64,000 nucleotides of DNA, taken from contig NZ_CAJXJS010000002.1 of the NCBI RefSeq assembly GCF_913055165.1, positions 98,704 to 162,703 on the forward strand, in the 5' to 3' direction. The DNA comes from an uncultured Devosia sp. (GTDB lineage: Bacteria; Pseudomonadota; Alphaproteobacteria; Rhizobiales; Devosiaceae). The stretch's first letter is position 1, and each line of letters opens with the position of its first letter. The notes under the pieces were generated by a model. That model worked only from the letters and a program-made list of their open reading frames with translations, made no database searches and was not told the origin of the DNA. This document shows positions 17,542 through 25,969 of the stretch, piece after piece. Made by a program: the position numbers and the translations under genes.

Positions 17542-17622
17542 TGAAACCGCTCTAATTTTAGCGACCGAACCCCGAAGCCCATTGCCTGTTGCCAAAGCGC
17601 GACACGCCACGGGAAGGTCGCC

Positions 17623-18099
17623 ATGACACGTCTGCTCCGCTCCGTCCTTGTTTCTCTCGCCGCCGCCCTCGTACTGGCGGGATGCCTGCCCATGGCACTG
17701 TTCGCCAGCGGCAACGGCCCAGGCTATTCCGGCCTGAAGCAGGATTGGGGCACCTATGTCAGCTCCAACAATGTCAATGCGCTGTGTATCTCCCCCAAGC
17801 TGCGCTTCGTGATCTGGGAGTTCGAAGGCCGGTTTGGCCGAAAGGTGGTGATGAACTCGGGCTACCGGAACGCCTTCCATAATGCCTCGGTCGGAGGCGC
17901 GGACAATTCGTATCACACCAAGTGCATGGCGGCTGACTTCTATATTCCGGGCGTTTCCAAGCAGGACCTGATCGCCTTTGCCATGACGGTGGACGGGGTG
18001 GGCGGTCTGGGATGCTATCCTGGGCGGGCTTTCATCCATGTCGATGTCCGAGATCGTCCACGCGGTTACCGCCGCCCGGTGACCTTCTCGGGCTGTTGA
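17623..18099 (+). CDS. Peptidase M15-family lipoprotein
   Basis: 158 residues. A lipoprotein signal with lipobox LVLAGC (Cys21) is followed by a D-Ala-D-Ala carboxypeptidase-like domain of the YcbK/M15A group. Zinc ligands and catalytic residues can be placed in NSGYRNAFHN, SYHTKCMAADF (His and Asp) and GRAFIHVDVRDRP (His). It probably trims peptidoglycan peptides in the periplasm. It is compact for the family, and the Arg-rich C-terminus (PRGYRRP) is typical. No obvious operon partner. Confidence 0.83.
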   Translation: MTRLLRSVLVSLAAALVLAGCLPMALFASGNGPGYSGLKQDWGTYVSSNNVNALCISPKLRFVIWEFEGRFGRKVVMNSGYRNAFHNASVGGADNSYHTKCMAADFYIPGVSKQDLIAFAMTVDGVGGLGCYPGRAFIHVDVRDRPRGYRRPVTFSGC

Positions 18100-18192
18100 T
18101 AAGTCGGGCAGGCGAAAAAAAGCGCGACGGATCAATGCAAACGGGGTTGCACAATCAAAAGCACCCCATTATACGACGCCCATCGCGCTGAT

Positions 18193-18267
18193 GCGCCCTT
18201 CGTCTATCGGTTAGGACGGCACCCTTTCACGGTGCAGAGAGGGGTTCGATTCCCCTAGGGCGTACCA
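18193..18267 (+). tRNA. tRNA-Glu(UUC)
   Basis: Acceptor GCGCCCT pairs with AGGGCGT (18257-18263), anticodon stem GCACC/GGTGC, anticodon TTC at 18226-18228, T-stem AGGGG/CCCCT, CCA encoded. The first base pair is a G-U wobble. Confidence 0.96.
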
Positions 18268-18315
18268 CCTTCCCCCTGCTTTTCAAGCATGTGGCAAGGC
18301 CAAAGCGATGACCGT

Positions 18316-18390
18316 GCGCCCATCGTCTAGCGGTCAGGACGACGCCCTCTCACGGCGTAAACAGGGGTTCGATTCCCCTTGGGCGTACCA
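18316..18390 (+). tRNA. tRNA-Glu(CUC)
   Basis: Tandem partner 49 bases downstream of the UUC isoacceptor. Acceptor GCGCCCA pairs with TGGGCGT, anticodon CTC is at 18349-18351, and CCA is encoded. The two genes share most of their sequence, consistent with duplication and anticodon change. Confidence 0.96.
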
Positions 18391-18494
18391 ATCTCCTTCT
18401 TCAGACATGTTTGATGCCTGGCGTGAAGAATTTCAGCCAGTACGTTGTTCTGCTTCATTATGCCTTCTCCTGCGCACCTATCTTCCCACCACAG

Positions 18495-19742
18495 CTAAAG
18501 GCTCTTCTCGGCCAGTTCCCTGAACGCGTCGGGCACGGACTGCCGCTTGTTGAGCTGGTTGATAGCGTAGCCGATGGCGTCGCGACCAAAGCGGGCGCGG
18601 GCCTTGTCCATGGCGCAGTCTGCAGACCAGCGGGCAAGGCTCTGACGCGTCCCGGGACGATGCTTCTCGTCAACGAGCCCCAGAGGAAGTTCGAGCTGGA
18701 TATGCGACTGCGGCCCGATATGGGAGACGGAAACAGCAAGAAGCGTGATGATTCTTTCGTGTGGGTGCTCAGCCAGCGCCGCACAGACCAATTCCTCGGC
18801 GATTTCCGCAACAATGGCAGTGGCGGACACCGGTGCATCAAGGGTCGATGATCGGGTGATGGCGCGCATGTCCGCGAAGCGAATACGCACCGTGATTGTT
18901 CGTCCGGCCAGAGACTTGGCCCGCAGCCGCGTGGTCACCCGGTCGGCAAGGTGGCGCAGGGTAGGCTTGTAAACCTGTTCTGTAGCTGGTCTGCGGCCCA
19001 GCGCGGACTGAGCGCCAGCCGAGCGGGCGCCGTGGCGGGTTTGGACAGCACGGGTGTCGCGATCCCAAGCGAGATCGCAGAGCTTGTCGCCAACCGCCTC
19101 GCCCAGGAGGCCGCGCAGCGACTTGCCGGGGGTGTTGGCGAGTTGGCCTATGGTGACAATGCCCTCGTTGCGCAGTCTCGCCTCTGTGACCGGACCAACG
19201 CCCCACATGAGACCGACGGGCAAATCGTGAAGAAACTCCAGTTCCGTACCAGGCAGCACAACCACGAGCCCATCCGGTTTGGCCACCTGCGAAGCGACCT
19301 TGGCCAGATGCTTGGTGCGCGCCACACCGACCGAGATGGGCAACCCCAATTCGTTGCGGATCCGGCGGCGGATGGTCTGGGCGATCTGTTCGGGGGGGCC
19401 AAACAAATGTGTGCATCCGGCGACATCGGCGAAGGCTTCGTCGATGGAGATGCGCTCCACCACGGGGGTATAGTCGCGCATGACGGCAATCGCAGCGTCG
19501 CCGAGGCGCTGATACTGATCGAAATGACCGGGGACAAAGAGCAGGTGCGGGCAAAGCTCCCGAGCCTTGCGGCCCGACATGCCACCCCGCACACCGAACG
19601 CCTTGGCCTCGTAGGACGCGGCCAGCACCACGCCGCCGCCCACAGCCATTGCCTTGCCGCGCAGTTCCGGGTTCAGAAGCTGCTCGACTGAGGCATAGAA
19701 CGAGTCGAGATCGGCGTGGAGGATCGTCGCTGAGGCAGCCAT
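18495..19742 (-). CDS. dinB: DNA polymerase IV (Y family)
   Basis: 415-residue translesion polymerase. Palm-domain carboxylates are in HADLDSFYASVE near the N-terminus and ERISIDEAFADV in the middle. A helix-hairpin-helix thumb (MWGVGPVTEARLRNEGI) and a little-finger domain follow. The C-terminus lacks an obvious beta-clamp motif of the QLxLF kind, although LELPLGL at about 358 may serve. It is convergent to the tRNA-Glu pair. A one-mismatch SOS box lies 22 bases before the start, suggesting LexA control. Confidence 0.95.
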   Translation of the reverse strand: MAASATILHADLDSFYASVEQLLNPELRGKAMAVGGGVVLAASYEAKAFGVRGGMSGRKARELCPHLLFVPGHFDQYQRLGDAAIAVMRDYTPVVERISIDEAFADVAGCTHLFGPPEQIAQTIRRRIRNELGLPISVGVARTKHLAKVASQVAKPDGLVVVLPGTELEFLHDLPVGLMWGVGPVTEARLRNEGIVTIGQLANTPGKSLRGLLGEAVGDKLCDLAWDRDTRAVQTRHGARSAGAQSALGRRPATEQVYKPTLRHLADRVTTRLRAKSLAGRTITVRIRFADMRAITRSSTLDAPVSATAIVAEIAEELVCAALAEHPHERIITLLAVSVSHIGPQSHIQLELPLGLVDEKHRPGTRQSLARWSADCAMDKARARFGRDAIGYAINQLNKRQSVPDAFRELAEKSL

Positions 19743-19763
19743 GGCGTCACCTATGCGCAGTAT

Positions 19764-19778
19764 GTTGCCATTTTGTTC
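19764..19778. promoter_or_regulatory. Candidate alphaproteobacterial LexA box
   Basis: GTTG-N7-GTTC, one base off the alphaproteobacterial SOS consensus GTTC-N7-GTTC, in the expected promoter position of dinB. Confidence 0.45.
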
Positions 19779-19889
19779 TCATGTTACGCAGAGTTGTCAA
19801 TGGTTATGCAGCGATGGCAAACAGCAGTCGGGTGGACGAGTGCTCCCCCAGTGCTGAGATCCCTTCGGTAGAGGAACTTGGGGCAGACG

Positions 19890-20531
19890 ATGACGAAATT
19901 CATCTTTGACGGACCCGACGACGCGCGCGCGACAGTGCTACTGGCGCACGGCGCAGGCGCTCCCATGGACTCCGCCTCGATGACGGCGGCCGCCCAGGCG
20001 CTGGCCGGACAAGGTCTGCGCGTCGCGCGGTTCGAGTTCGCCTATATGGTCGGTCGACGCAATGATGGCACGCGCAAACCGCCGCCAAAAGCCGACAAGC
20101 TCATTGTGGAGTATCGAGATGCGGTCGATGCGCTGGGACCAATTGCGGGACCGCTGATCATCGGGGGCAAGTCCATGGGCGGCCGGGTGGCGAGCATGGT
20201 GGCCGATGAGCTGTTCGCCACTGGCAAGATCGCAGGGCTGTTGTGCCTGGGCTATCCGTTCCATCCACCCGGCAAGCCGGAGCAACTGCGGACGGCGCAT
20301 CTGGAAGGGCTGAGCACCCCTGCCCTCATCGCCCAAGGCACACGAGACCCATTCGGAACCAGAGACGAGGTCCAGGGATATGTCCTGTCGCCGCGGATCG
20401 AACTGTTCTGGCTAGAGGATGGCGATCATGACCTGAAACCGCGCAAATCCGTGTCCGGCTTCACTGCCGGGGACCACATGCAGGCCATGGCAACGAAGGC
20501 GGCGGACTGGATCAAGCGCGTGACGGGATAA
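19890..20531 (+). CDS. Alpha/beta hydrolase (KANL3/Tex30-like)
   Basis: 213-residue alpha/beta-hydrolase fold protein. The oxyanion strand is LLAHGAGAPMDS, the nucleophile elbow is GGKSMGGR (Ser), the acid is in QGTRDPFG and the His in LEDGDHDLKPRK. The HGAGAPMDS and R-x-EFAYM signatures place it in the KANL3/Tex30-like group. Physiological substrates of the bacterial members are unknown. ATG 19890 is the likely start; a TTG lies 12 bases upstream. It stands alone, divergent from dinB and convergent with the iron-transport operon. Confidence 0.85.
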   Translation: MTKFIFDGPDDARATVLLAHGAGAPMDSASMTAAAQALAGQGLRVARFEFAYMVGRRNDGTRKPPPKADKLIVEYRDAVDALGPIAGPLIIGGKSMGGRVASMVADELFATGKIAGLLCLGYPFHPPGKPEQLRTAHLEGLSTPALIAQGTRDPFGTRDEVQGYVLSPRIELFWLEDGDHDLKPRKSVSGFTAGDHMQAMATKAADWIKRVTG

Positions 20532-20540
20532 GCATGCCGG

Positions 20541-21395
20541 TCAGTACGTGACTGCCACACCGCGCTTTGCTTGACCTTCCAGGCTACCGGCATGATGCCG
20601 ACCGATAGGCACCACCATGGGCGTGTCCGACACAGGATCACGCACGATGCGCGAAGGCATGCCGAATACATCGGCGACCACCGCCTCGGTCATGACGTCG
20701 CCGGGCGAACCCTCGGCGACGATATGACCGGACTTCATGGCCACGATGTGATCGGCATAGCGGCACGCCAGGTTCAAATCATGCAGCACAACGACCACGG
20801 TGCGGCCACGCTGCCGGACCAGATCGGTCAGCAGATCAAGCACTTCGACCTGATGATTGATGTCGAGATAGGTTGTGGGCTCATCAAGCAGCAGCAATTG
20901 GGTGTCCTGCGCCAGGGCCATGGCGATCCAGACGCGCTGGCGCTGTCCACCCGAGAGCTCGTCAACGGCGCGACCGGCCAAGTCCGCAGTATCGGTGGCG
21001 TTCAGCGCCTCAGCCACGGCCGCATCGTCCTCGGTGGTCCAGCGACGGAACCAGCCTTGATGGGGATAGCGGCCGCGACCGACCAGATCGGTCACCGCAA
21101 TGGCGTCCGGGGCAATGGGGGTTTGCGGCAGGACGCCCAGCAGGGTGGCCACCTCGCGAGTCGGCATCTGATGTATCGGCTTGCCATCGAGATAAACGGC
21201 GCCACGGGTCGGCGTCAAAAGGCGCGCCAGGCCTCGCAACAGCGTGGATTTGCCCGAGGCATTGGCGCCTACAATGACGGTGAGCTTACCCGGCGGCACG
21301 GTGAGACTGAGGCCGGTAACGATCTGCCGGTCCCCATAGGCCAGGTCGAGACCGGCGGCCAGCAATTGGTGCTTGTTTGACATAGCGGGAATCAC
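20541..21395 (-). CDS. Iron-siderophore ABC transporter ATPase (FecE type)
   Basis: 284 residues, last gene of the four-gene iron operon. Walker A is GANASGKST, the signature is DELSGGQRQR, Walker B is LLLDEPTTYLD, and the H-loop is VVLHDLNLACRYAD. The TTYLD context after Walker B is diagnostic of FecE/FepC-type ATPases. A GTG at 21395 lies one base after the permease stop; an ATG at 21383 is an alternative. The long tail after the ATPase core (about 255-284) is not conserved. It powers import of ferric siderophore, haem or cobalamin-like ligand. Confidence 0.92.
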   Translation of the reverse strand: MIPAMSNKHQLLAAGLDLAYGDRQIVTGLSLTVPPGKLTVIVGANASGKSTLLRGLARLLTPTRGAVYLDGKPIHQMPTREVATLLGVLPQTPIAPDAIAVTDLVGRGRYPHQGWFRRWTTEDDAAVAEALNATDTADLAGRAVDELSGGQRQRVWIAMALAQDTQLLLLDEPTTYLDINHQVEVLDLLTDLVRQRGRTVVVVLHDLNLACRYADHIVAMKSGHIVAEGSPGDVMTEAVVADVFGMPSRIVRDPVSDTPMVVPIGRHHAGSLEGQAKRGVAVTY

Positions 21396-21396
21396 A

Positions 21397-22449
21397 TCAA
21401 TTGATCCGGCCCGATCGGCCAGAAGACATCAAAAGCCAGAGAAGGAACAGGGCGCCGCAGGCGCCGGTGACGACGCCCACAGGCAGTTGCACGGCCGGTA
21501 GCATATGTTGCGCGATCAGGTCTGAGACCAACATGACGAGCGCGCCAACCAAAGCGGCCTGAGGAAAACCGCGCCCGGTCCCCTTGAGCAGATAGCGGGC
21601 AAGCGGACCGGAGACGAAAGCGACAAAGCCGACCGGCCCCACGGCGGCGGTGGCGAAGGCAGCAAAGCCGACGGCCACCAGCATCAGGCCGAGCCGCGAG
21701 CGCTCCACGGTAGCACCCAGTGCACGGGCGGTATCATCGCCAAGTTCCATCGCGTCCAGGCCGCGGACCAGTCCGATCAATAGCGGCACCAGGACGAGCA
21801 TCGCGCCACCCAAGACAATGCAGTCTTCCGGGCGCGCGGCATTGAGGCTGCCGACCAGCCACGCCATGGCCTGCTGCACTTCGTTCAAGCGGGCGCGGGT
21901 GAACAGATAGGAAATCGCGGCGGCGAGCATTGCGGCCATGCCTATGCCGATCAGCACAACCCGGAACGCGGTAACGCCATCGCGCCAGGCAAGAAGGTAG
22001 ATGGCCAACGCCGTCAGAATGGCGCCAAGGAAGGCGCCGACGGAAACGGCAAGAGCGGTCCACCCCAGGATAATGATGCAGAATACGGCGGCAGCGCTGG
22101 CGCCGTGGGCGATCCCGATAATGTCGGGACTGGCCAAGGGGTTACGCAGAAGAGTTTGAAAAATGATTCCGGCCAGTCCAAAGGATGCGCCTGACAGAAG
22201 GGCAAGAACGGCGCGCGGCAGGCGAACCTGCAGCACGATGAAATCGACGCTACGATCGGTCAATCCGGTGAGCGGCGAGAACAGCGACTGGACGACTGCC
22301 AAGGGCGGTATGGGATAATCGCCCAGATAGAGCGCCAGGGCAAAGGCTGCGCCCAGTGCCGTGAGGAGTGCCAAGGAGGTGGATCGCCGGCGGCTGGCCG
22401 CGGCATGGCGCAAGGTCCTGATGCGACCGGCATAGGTGGCCATGCTCAT
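21397..22449 (-). CDS. Iron-siderophore ABC transporter permease (FecD type)
   Basis: 350-residue FecCD-family permease with about nine hydrophobic spans. Conserved blocks are LRLPRAVLALLSGASFGLAGIIFQ-like near residue 75-98 (here VRLPRAVLALLSGASFG), NPLASPDIIGI, and MAWLVGSLNAARPED. Its start overlaps the other permease gene by 4 bases, and its stop touches the ATPase gene, so the operon is tightly coupled. It forms the membrane channel with its FecC-type partner. Confidence 0.92.
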   Translation of the reverse strand: MSMATYAGRIRTLRHAAASRRRSTSLALLTALGAAFALALYLGDYPIPPLAVVQSLFSPLTGLTDRSVDFIVLQVRLPRAVLALLSGASFGLAGIIFQTLLRNPLASPDIIGIAHGASAAAVFCIIILGWTALAVSVGAFLGAILTALAIYLLAWRDGVTAFRVVLIGIGMAAMLAAAISYLFTRARLNEVQQAMAWLVGSLNAARPEDCIVLGGAMLVLVPLLIGLVRGLDAMELGDDTARALGATVERSRLGLMLVAVGFAAFATAAVGPVGFVAFVSGPLARYLLKGTGRGFPQAALVGALVMLVSDLIAQHMLPAVQLPVGVVTGACGALFLLWLLMSSGRSGRIN

Positions 22450-23498
22450 AGTGCGGCCAGCTTGCGGCGCCGGACCAGCGCCATAAAGACCGGAGCGCCC
22501 AGAAAGGCGGTGACGATGCCAACCTGGACCTCGCCAGGTGTGGCAATGACGCGACCGATCACGTCGGCACCCAGGAGCAGGATGGGAGCGAGGAGCATCG
22601 AGTAAGGGAGAATCCAGCGGTAGCTTGGACCGGCAATCGCACGGGCGACATGCGGCACGGTCAGGCCGACAAAGGCGATGGGGCCGGCCGCTGCGGTACT
22701 CGCGCCTGCCAGGACTACAGCCGCGAGCCCAGCCAGCCCCCTGGACAGGCCGACGCGCTGGCCGATGGCCCTGGCGACGTCGTCACCCATGGACAGCCCA
22801 TCCAGCAGGCGCGCGGTCGCCAGCGCCAGGAGAGCACCGATCAAAAGAAAGGGCGCAACTTGCAGCGCAATATCCACGGTGCGGCCGGACAACGAGCCAA
22901 CCTGCCAGAATCGAACCTCATCCAGTGTCCGCGGGCTGGTTAGCAGAATGGCGTTGATGATGGCATAGAGCACCGCCGTGATGGCAGCGCCGGCGAGGGC
23001 CAGTTTGACAGGTGTCGCGCCGTCCCGTCCCACAGAGGCGACAGAATAGACCACGAGCATGGAAAGCCCTGCCCCGGCAAATGCCAGCCAGACATAGCTG
23101 GACAATTGCGTCATGCCGAGAAGAGCTACACCGAGAACGACCGCGAGAGAGGCCCCGGCGTGTATGCCCAGTATCGAGGGGTCGGCCAGGGGATTGCGTG
23201 TTGCTCCTTGCAGGACGGCACCAGCAAGGCCCAAAGCGGCGCCGACCATCAGGCCAACGATAGTGCGCGGCAAACGCAGATCCCAAACGATCCTGTGTTC
23301 TGTGGCATTGGGATCGAAAGCGACAAGCGCCGCCCAGACATTTTCGAGCGGAATTGCGCGGGCACCGGTGGCCAGCGAGATGAGAGCCAGGGCGAACAGG
23401 GCCAAGGCGAGCAGCAACAGGCCGAGGGCCAACCGCGCTGCCGCGCGCGCCCGTCCGCCCTCCGAGGTCGGCCGGTGGTCAGGGCGCCAGATCAGCAT
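22446..23498 (-). CDS. Iron-siderophore ABC transporter permease (FecC type)
   Basis: 350-residue FecCD-family permease. Landmarks are LRLPRTIVGLMVGAALGLAGA, NPLADPSILGIHAGAS, VRFWQVGSLSGRT and AGPIAFVGLTVPHVAR. ATG 23498 is preferred because it overlaps the binding-protein gene by 20 bases; the frame is open to 23543 but the extra residues are not family-like. It pairs with the FecD-type subunit to form the channel. Confidence 0.92.
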   Translation of the reverse strand: MLIWRPDHRPTSEGGRARAAARLALGLLLLALALFALALISLATGARAIPLENVWAALVAFDPNATEHRIVWDLRLPRTIVGLMVGAALGLAGAVLQGATRNPLADPSILGIHAGASLAVVLGVALLGMTQLSSYVWLAFAGAGLSMLVVYSVASVGRDGATPVKLALAGAAITAVLYAIINAILLTSPRTLDEVRFWQVGSLSGRTVDIALQVAPFLLIGALLALATARLLDGLSMGDDVARAIGQRVGLSRGLAGLAAVVLAGASTAAAGPIAFVGLTVPHVARAIAGPSYRWILPYSMLLAPILLLGADVIGRVIATPGEVQVGIVTAFLGAPVFMALVRRRKLAAL

Positions 23499-24423
23499 CG
23501 GCGGCTTTGATAGCGGCTGTGAGCTTAGCCAGTTCGCTGGCATAAACTCGATAATTGCGCAGCCAGAATGCCGGCCAATCGGCGACCTGACCTGCTTGGG
23601 CAGCCTTCATCAGTGTCCAAGTCGGTTGCGCCATGGCTGTCTGCATTGTGGCGTCCGAGCGGTTGTCGACCATGATCAGGTCGGGTTGGTACTTGTCTGC
23701 GTTCTCCCAGGAGAGAATTTCCCAATATCCGCGGTCGTCTGCCACTTCAGGGTCGATAAGATCGAGGCCCCAATTGGCGAAATCCATCAGCTCGGAAGAG
23801 CCAGCTGTGGCGGCGACATAGAGCGCGTCTGCCCCGGCCCAGACGGCAAGGGCGGTAAGGTCTGGCTTGGCAGCTGTCGCAGCCTTGAATTCGGCCAAGG
23901 CGGCCTGGAAGGCAGACTTCTCCGCGGCGATGGACGGAGCAGCCAGATCGGCACCCAGACTCTGGGCCAATGCCTCATAGTCCTCGATCAAGGTCAGGAT
24001 TGATGCGCCCTGCTCCGGACCGGTGACCGGAGCCAGTGGCGCCAGCGCGGAAACGACGTCATCGCCACCGGACCAGGTAGATTCGAGTGGCCAGTATTCT
24101 GCGACGATCAGGTCCGGCTCCAATGCGGCAGCCTTCTCGATATCGACTTCGCCCCAGGCCTGGCCGATGATTTCGATGCCGGCCAGGTCCAGACCTTGCA
24201 GGGCCTTGGCATCGGCGACTGCGCTGTCGGCATAGATGCCCACCGGGCGAATTCCCAGTGGGATAAGTCCTGCGGCCGCATCCTGGCTGGCGATAATGCG
24301 TTGGGGCACTGCGTCCAGCTCGACGGCGTTGCCATCGCCCCCCACGTAGTGCCAGCCTTGGGCCATACCTGGGAGCGTCGTCATCGTGAAGAGAGCGAGG
24401 GTGAATGCGACAGCACGAAACAT
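23479..24423 (-). CDS. Iron-siderophore ABC transporter binding protein (FecB type)
   Basis: 314 residues: a signal peptide (MFRAVAFTLALFTMTTLPGMAQG) and a class III two-lobe substrate-binding fold. Characteristic strings are PQRIIASQDAAAGLIPLGIRPVG near the N-terminus and EPDLIVAEYWPL in the first lobe, with a helical linker. It heads the operon, and a 22-base palindrome lies just upstream. Tandem paralogous binding proteins are encoded at 30472-32435. The ligand is probably a ferric siderophore. Confidence 0.9.
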   Translation of the reverse strand: MFRAVAFTLALFTMTTLPGMAQGWHYVGGDGNAVELDAVPQRIIASQDAAAGLIPLGIRPVGIYADSAVADAKALQGLDLAGIEIIGQAWGEVDIEKAAALEPDLIVAEYWPLESTWSGGDDVVSALAPLAPVTGPEQGASILTLIEDYEALAQSLGADLAAPSIAAEKSAFQAALAEFKAATAAKPDLTALAVWAGADALYVAATAGSSELMDFANWGLDLIDPEVADDRGYWEILSWENADKYQPDLIMVDNRSDATMQTAMAQPTWTLMKAAQAGQVADWPAFWLRNYRVYASELAKLTAAIKAADADLAP

Positions 24424-24440
24424 GACAACGATCTTCAGGT

Positions 24441-24462
24441 TTCAGGGATAGCGATCCCTAAA
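24441..24462. promoter_or_regulatory. Palindrome upstream of iron transporter operon
   Basis: AGGGAT-AGCG-ATCCCT core, extended to 22 bases with one mismatched pair, centred about 29 bases before the binding-protein start codon. It does not match Fur, Irr or RirA consensus sites that I know, and no T tract follows on the minus strand. Operator is more likely than terminator of the upstream cfa gene. Confidence 0.45.
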
Positions 24463-24489
24463 CTCCATAAGATGATCGGTCAAGTCATG

Positions 24490-25743
24490 TTAACTGGACG
24501 CTGAACGGTCAATCGGGCGACGGTATTGGTAGATGCCAACATCGATCGAGCCTTCGGCAAATCCGGCCTCGCAATAGGAGAGATAGTAGACCCATTTGCG
24601 CTTGAAATACTCGTCATAACCCAAGGGGGCGATCATCGGCCACCGCTCAAGGAAGCGTTCGCGCCACAGGCGTAGCGTGCGTGCATAGGACTGACCAAAG
24701 GTCTCCACCTGCTCCAGAATGAGGCCGTATCGCTCGCCGAACTCCTTCATGACCGTCTTGGTCAGGAGCATGCCGCCGGGGAAGATGTAGCGCTGAATGA
24801 AGTCCGGACCGGCGCGATAGCCTTCAAAATCGGCCTCGTTGATGGTTATGGCCTGAATGGCGGCGGTGCCTCCGGGCTTGAGCCGGTCGTGTAGGGTCTG
24901 GAAATAGCTGGGCCAATTGTCCTCACCGACCGCCTCGATCATTTCGATCGAGCCGATATGGTCGAACTGCCCCTGGGTGTGCCGATAGTCTTCGAAGACC
25001 AGTGTTGCATATTGATCGAGCCCCTGCCGAGCCAGTCGCTCGAGGCCGAATTTGAGTTGTTCGGCTGACAGCGTAATGCCGCGCAGATTGGCCTTGTAGT
25101 CGCGCGCCACCGTTTCGGCGAAGCCGCCCCAGCCGCAGCCGATCTCGAGTACGGTGGAGCCTTCCTTGATGCCGGCCATGTCGGCGACGCGCCGATACTT
25201 GGCCAGTTGCGCCTCCTCCAGGCTTTGGTCGCCGGAGGTGAAGACAGCCGACGAATAGGTCATGGAAGGGTCGAGCCACTGGCCATAGAAGTCGTTGCCC
25301 AGATCGTAGTGCTCGGCAATGTTCTTCTTGGACCCTTCGAGCGTGTTTCTGCGGGAGAGATGATAGTGCAGATCGCCCGCGGCACGGCGGAAGAACCCCT
25401 TGCCCGCCTGGTCGAACATGTCACGGTTCTGCAGGAAAAAGCGGAACAGCGCGGTCAGATCGTCCGATTCGATGTCGCCATTCATGTAGGCGGCAGCAAA
25501 CCCGACCGTGCCGCGCTGCATGGCCTCGGAGATGACCTTCAGGTTGTTCAGGCGCAGCGTGGCATGCTCGCCGCTGTTGCCCTGGCCCACGGTGCGTGTC
25601 CTGCCATTTGGAAAGATCACCGTCAGCGAGCCATGCATCGGCTTGCCGATCAGAGAAACGCCAACCTGCTCCACCAGCCAGGACGTCAGGTGCGTCCAAA
25701 GCGAGGCGCCGGTCTGGGAGTGTTCGACGGCTGTTTTTGTCAT
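24490..25743 (-). CDS. cfa: Cyclopropane-fatty-acid-phospholipid synthase
   Basis: 417 residues, close to the usual length. It uses S-adenosylmethionine to add a methylene bridge to unsaturated acyl chains of membrane phospholipids. The SAM motif VLEIGCGWGGFAE sits at about 190-202, preceded by the family signature IAEHYDLGNDFYGQWLDPS and MTYSSAVF. The bicarbonate-binding Glu is in GSIEMIEAVG, and the C-terminus contains the Tyr-rich KRKWVYYLSYCEAGF. ATG 25743 is used, since the frame open to 25935 adds an Arg-rich non-homologous leader. It is usually induced in stationary phase or acid stress. Confidence 0.94.
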   Translation of the reverse strand: MTKTAVEHSQTGASLWTHLTSWLVEQVGVSLIGKPMHGSLTVIFPNGRTRTVGQGNSGEHATLRLNNLKVISEAMQRGTVGFAAAYMNGDIESDDLTALFRFFLQNRDMFDQAGKGFFRRAAGDLHYHLSRRNTLEGSKKNIAEHYDLGNDFYGQWLDPSMTYSSAVFTSGDQSLEEAQLAKYRRVADMAGIKEGSTVLEIGCGWGGFAETVARDYKANLRGITLSAEQLKFGLERLARQGLDQYATLVFEDYRHTQGQFDHIGSIEMIEAVGEDNWPSYFQTLHDRLKPGGTAAIQAITINEADFEGYRAGPDFIQRYIFPGGMLLTKTVMKEFGERYGLILEQVETFGQSYARTLRLWRERFLERWPMIAPLGYDEYFKRKWVYYLSYCEAGFAEGSIDVGIYQYRRPIDRSASS

Positions 25744-25969
25744 TGTGCCGCTTGGTCCAACTGTCACTACATGTGGCGGCGCAGCGCGGGCCCGTCGCCT
25801 GGCAAAGCGTCTGGAGGTGCACAAGGGGCGGCGTCGCCTCCCACCGGACACCAGCAGATAGTTTAGCTGCCGCAATTGGATATGCAAGCCGCCTCGCGCA
25901 ACCTGGAAGCCAGTGCGCCCCTCACCACACTCCACTACGCCACGGACATGGTTTTGGATCTCGCGACCT

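Noticed and set aside
18193..18390. Tandem tRNA-Glu genes as an integration (att) site
   Set aside because: No integrase, no direct repeat of a tRNA 3' end at a distance, and normal flanking genes.
25744..25935. 64-residue extension of CFA synthase
   Set aside because: Arg/Ala-rich, no family similarity, and no ribosome site.
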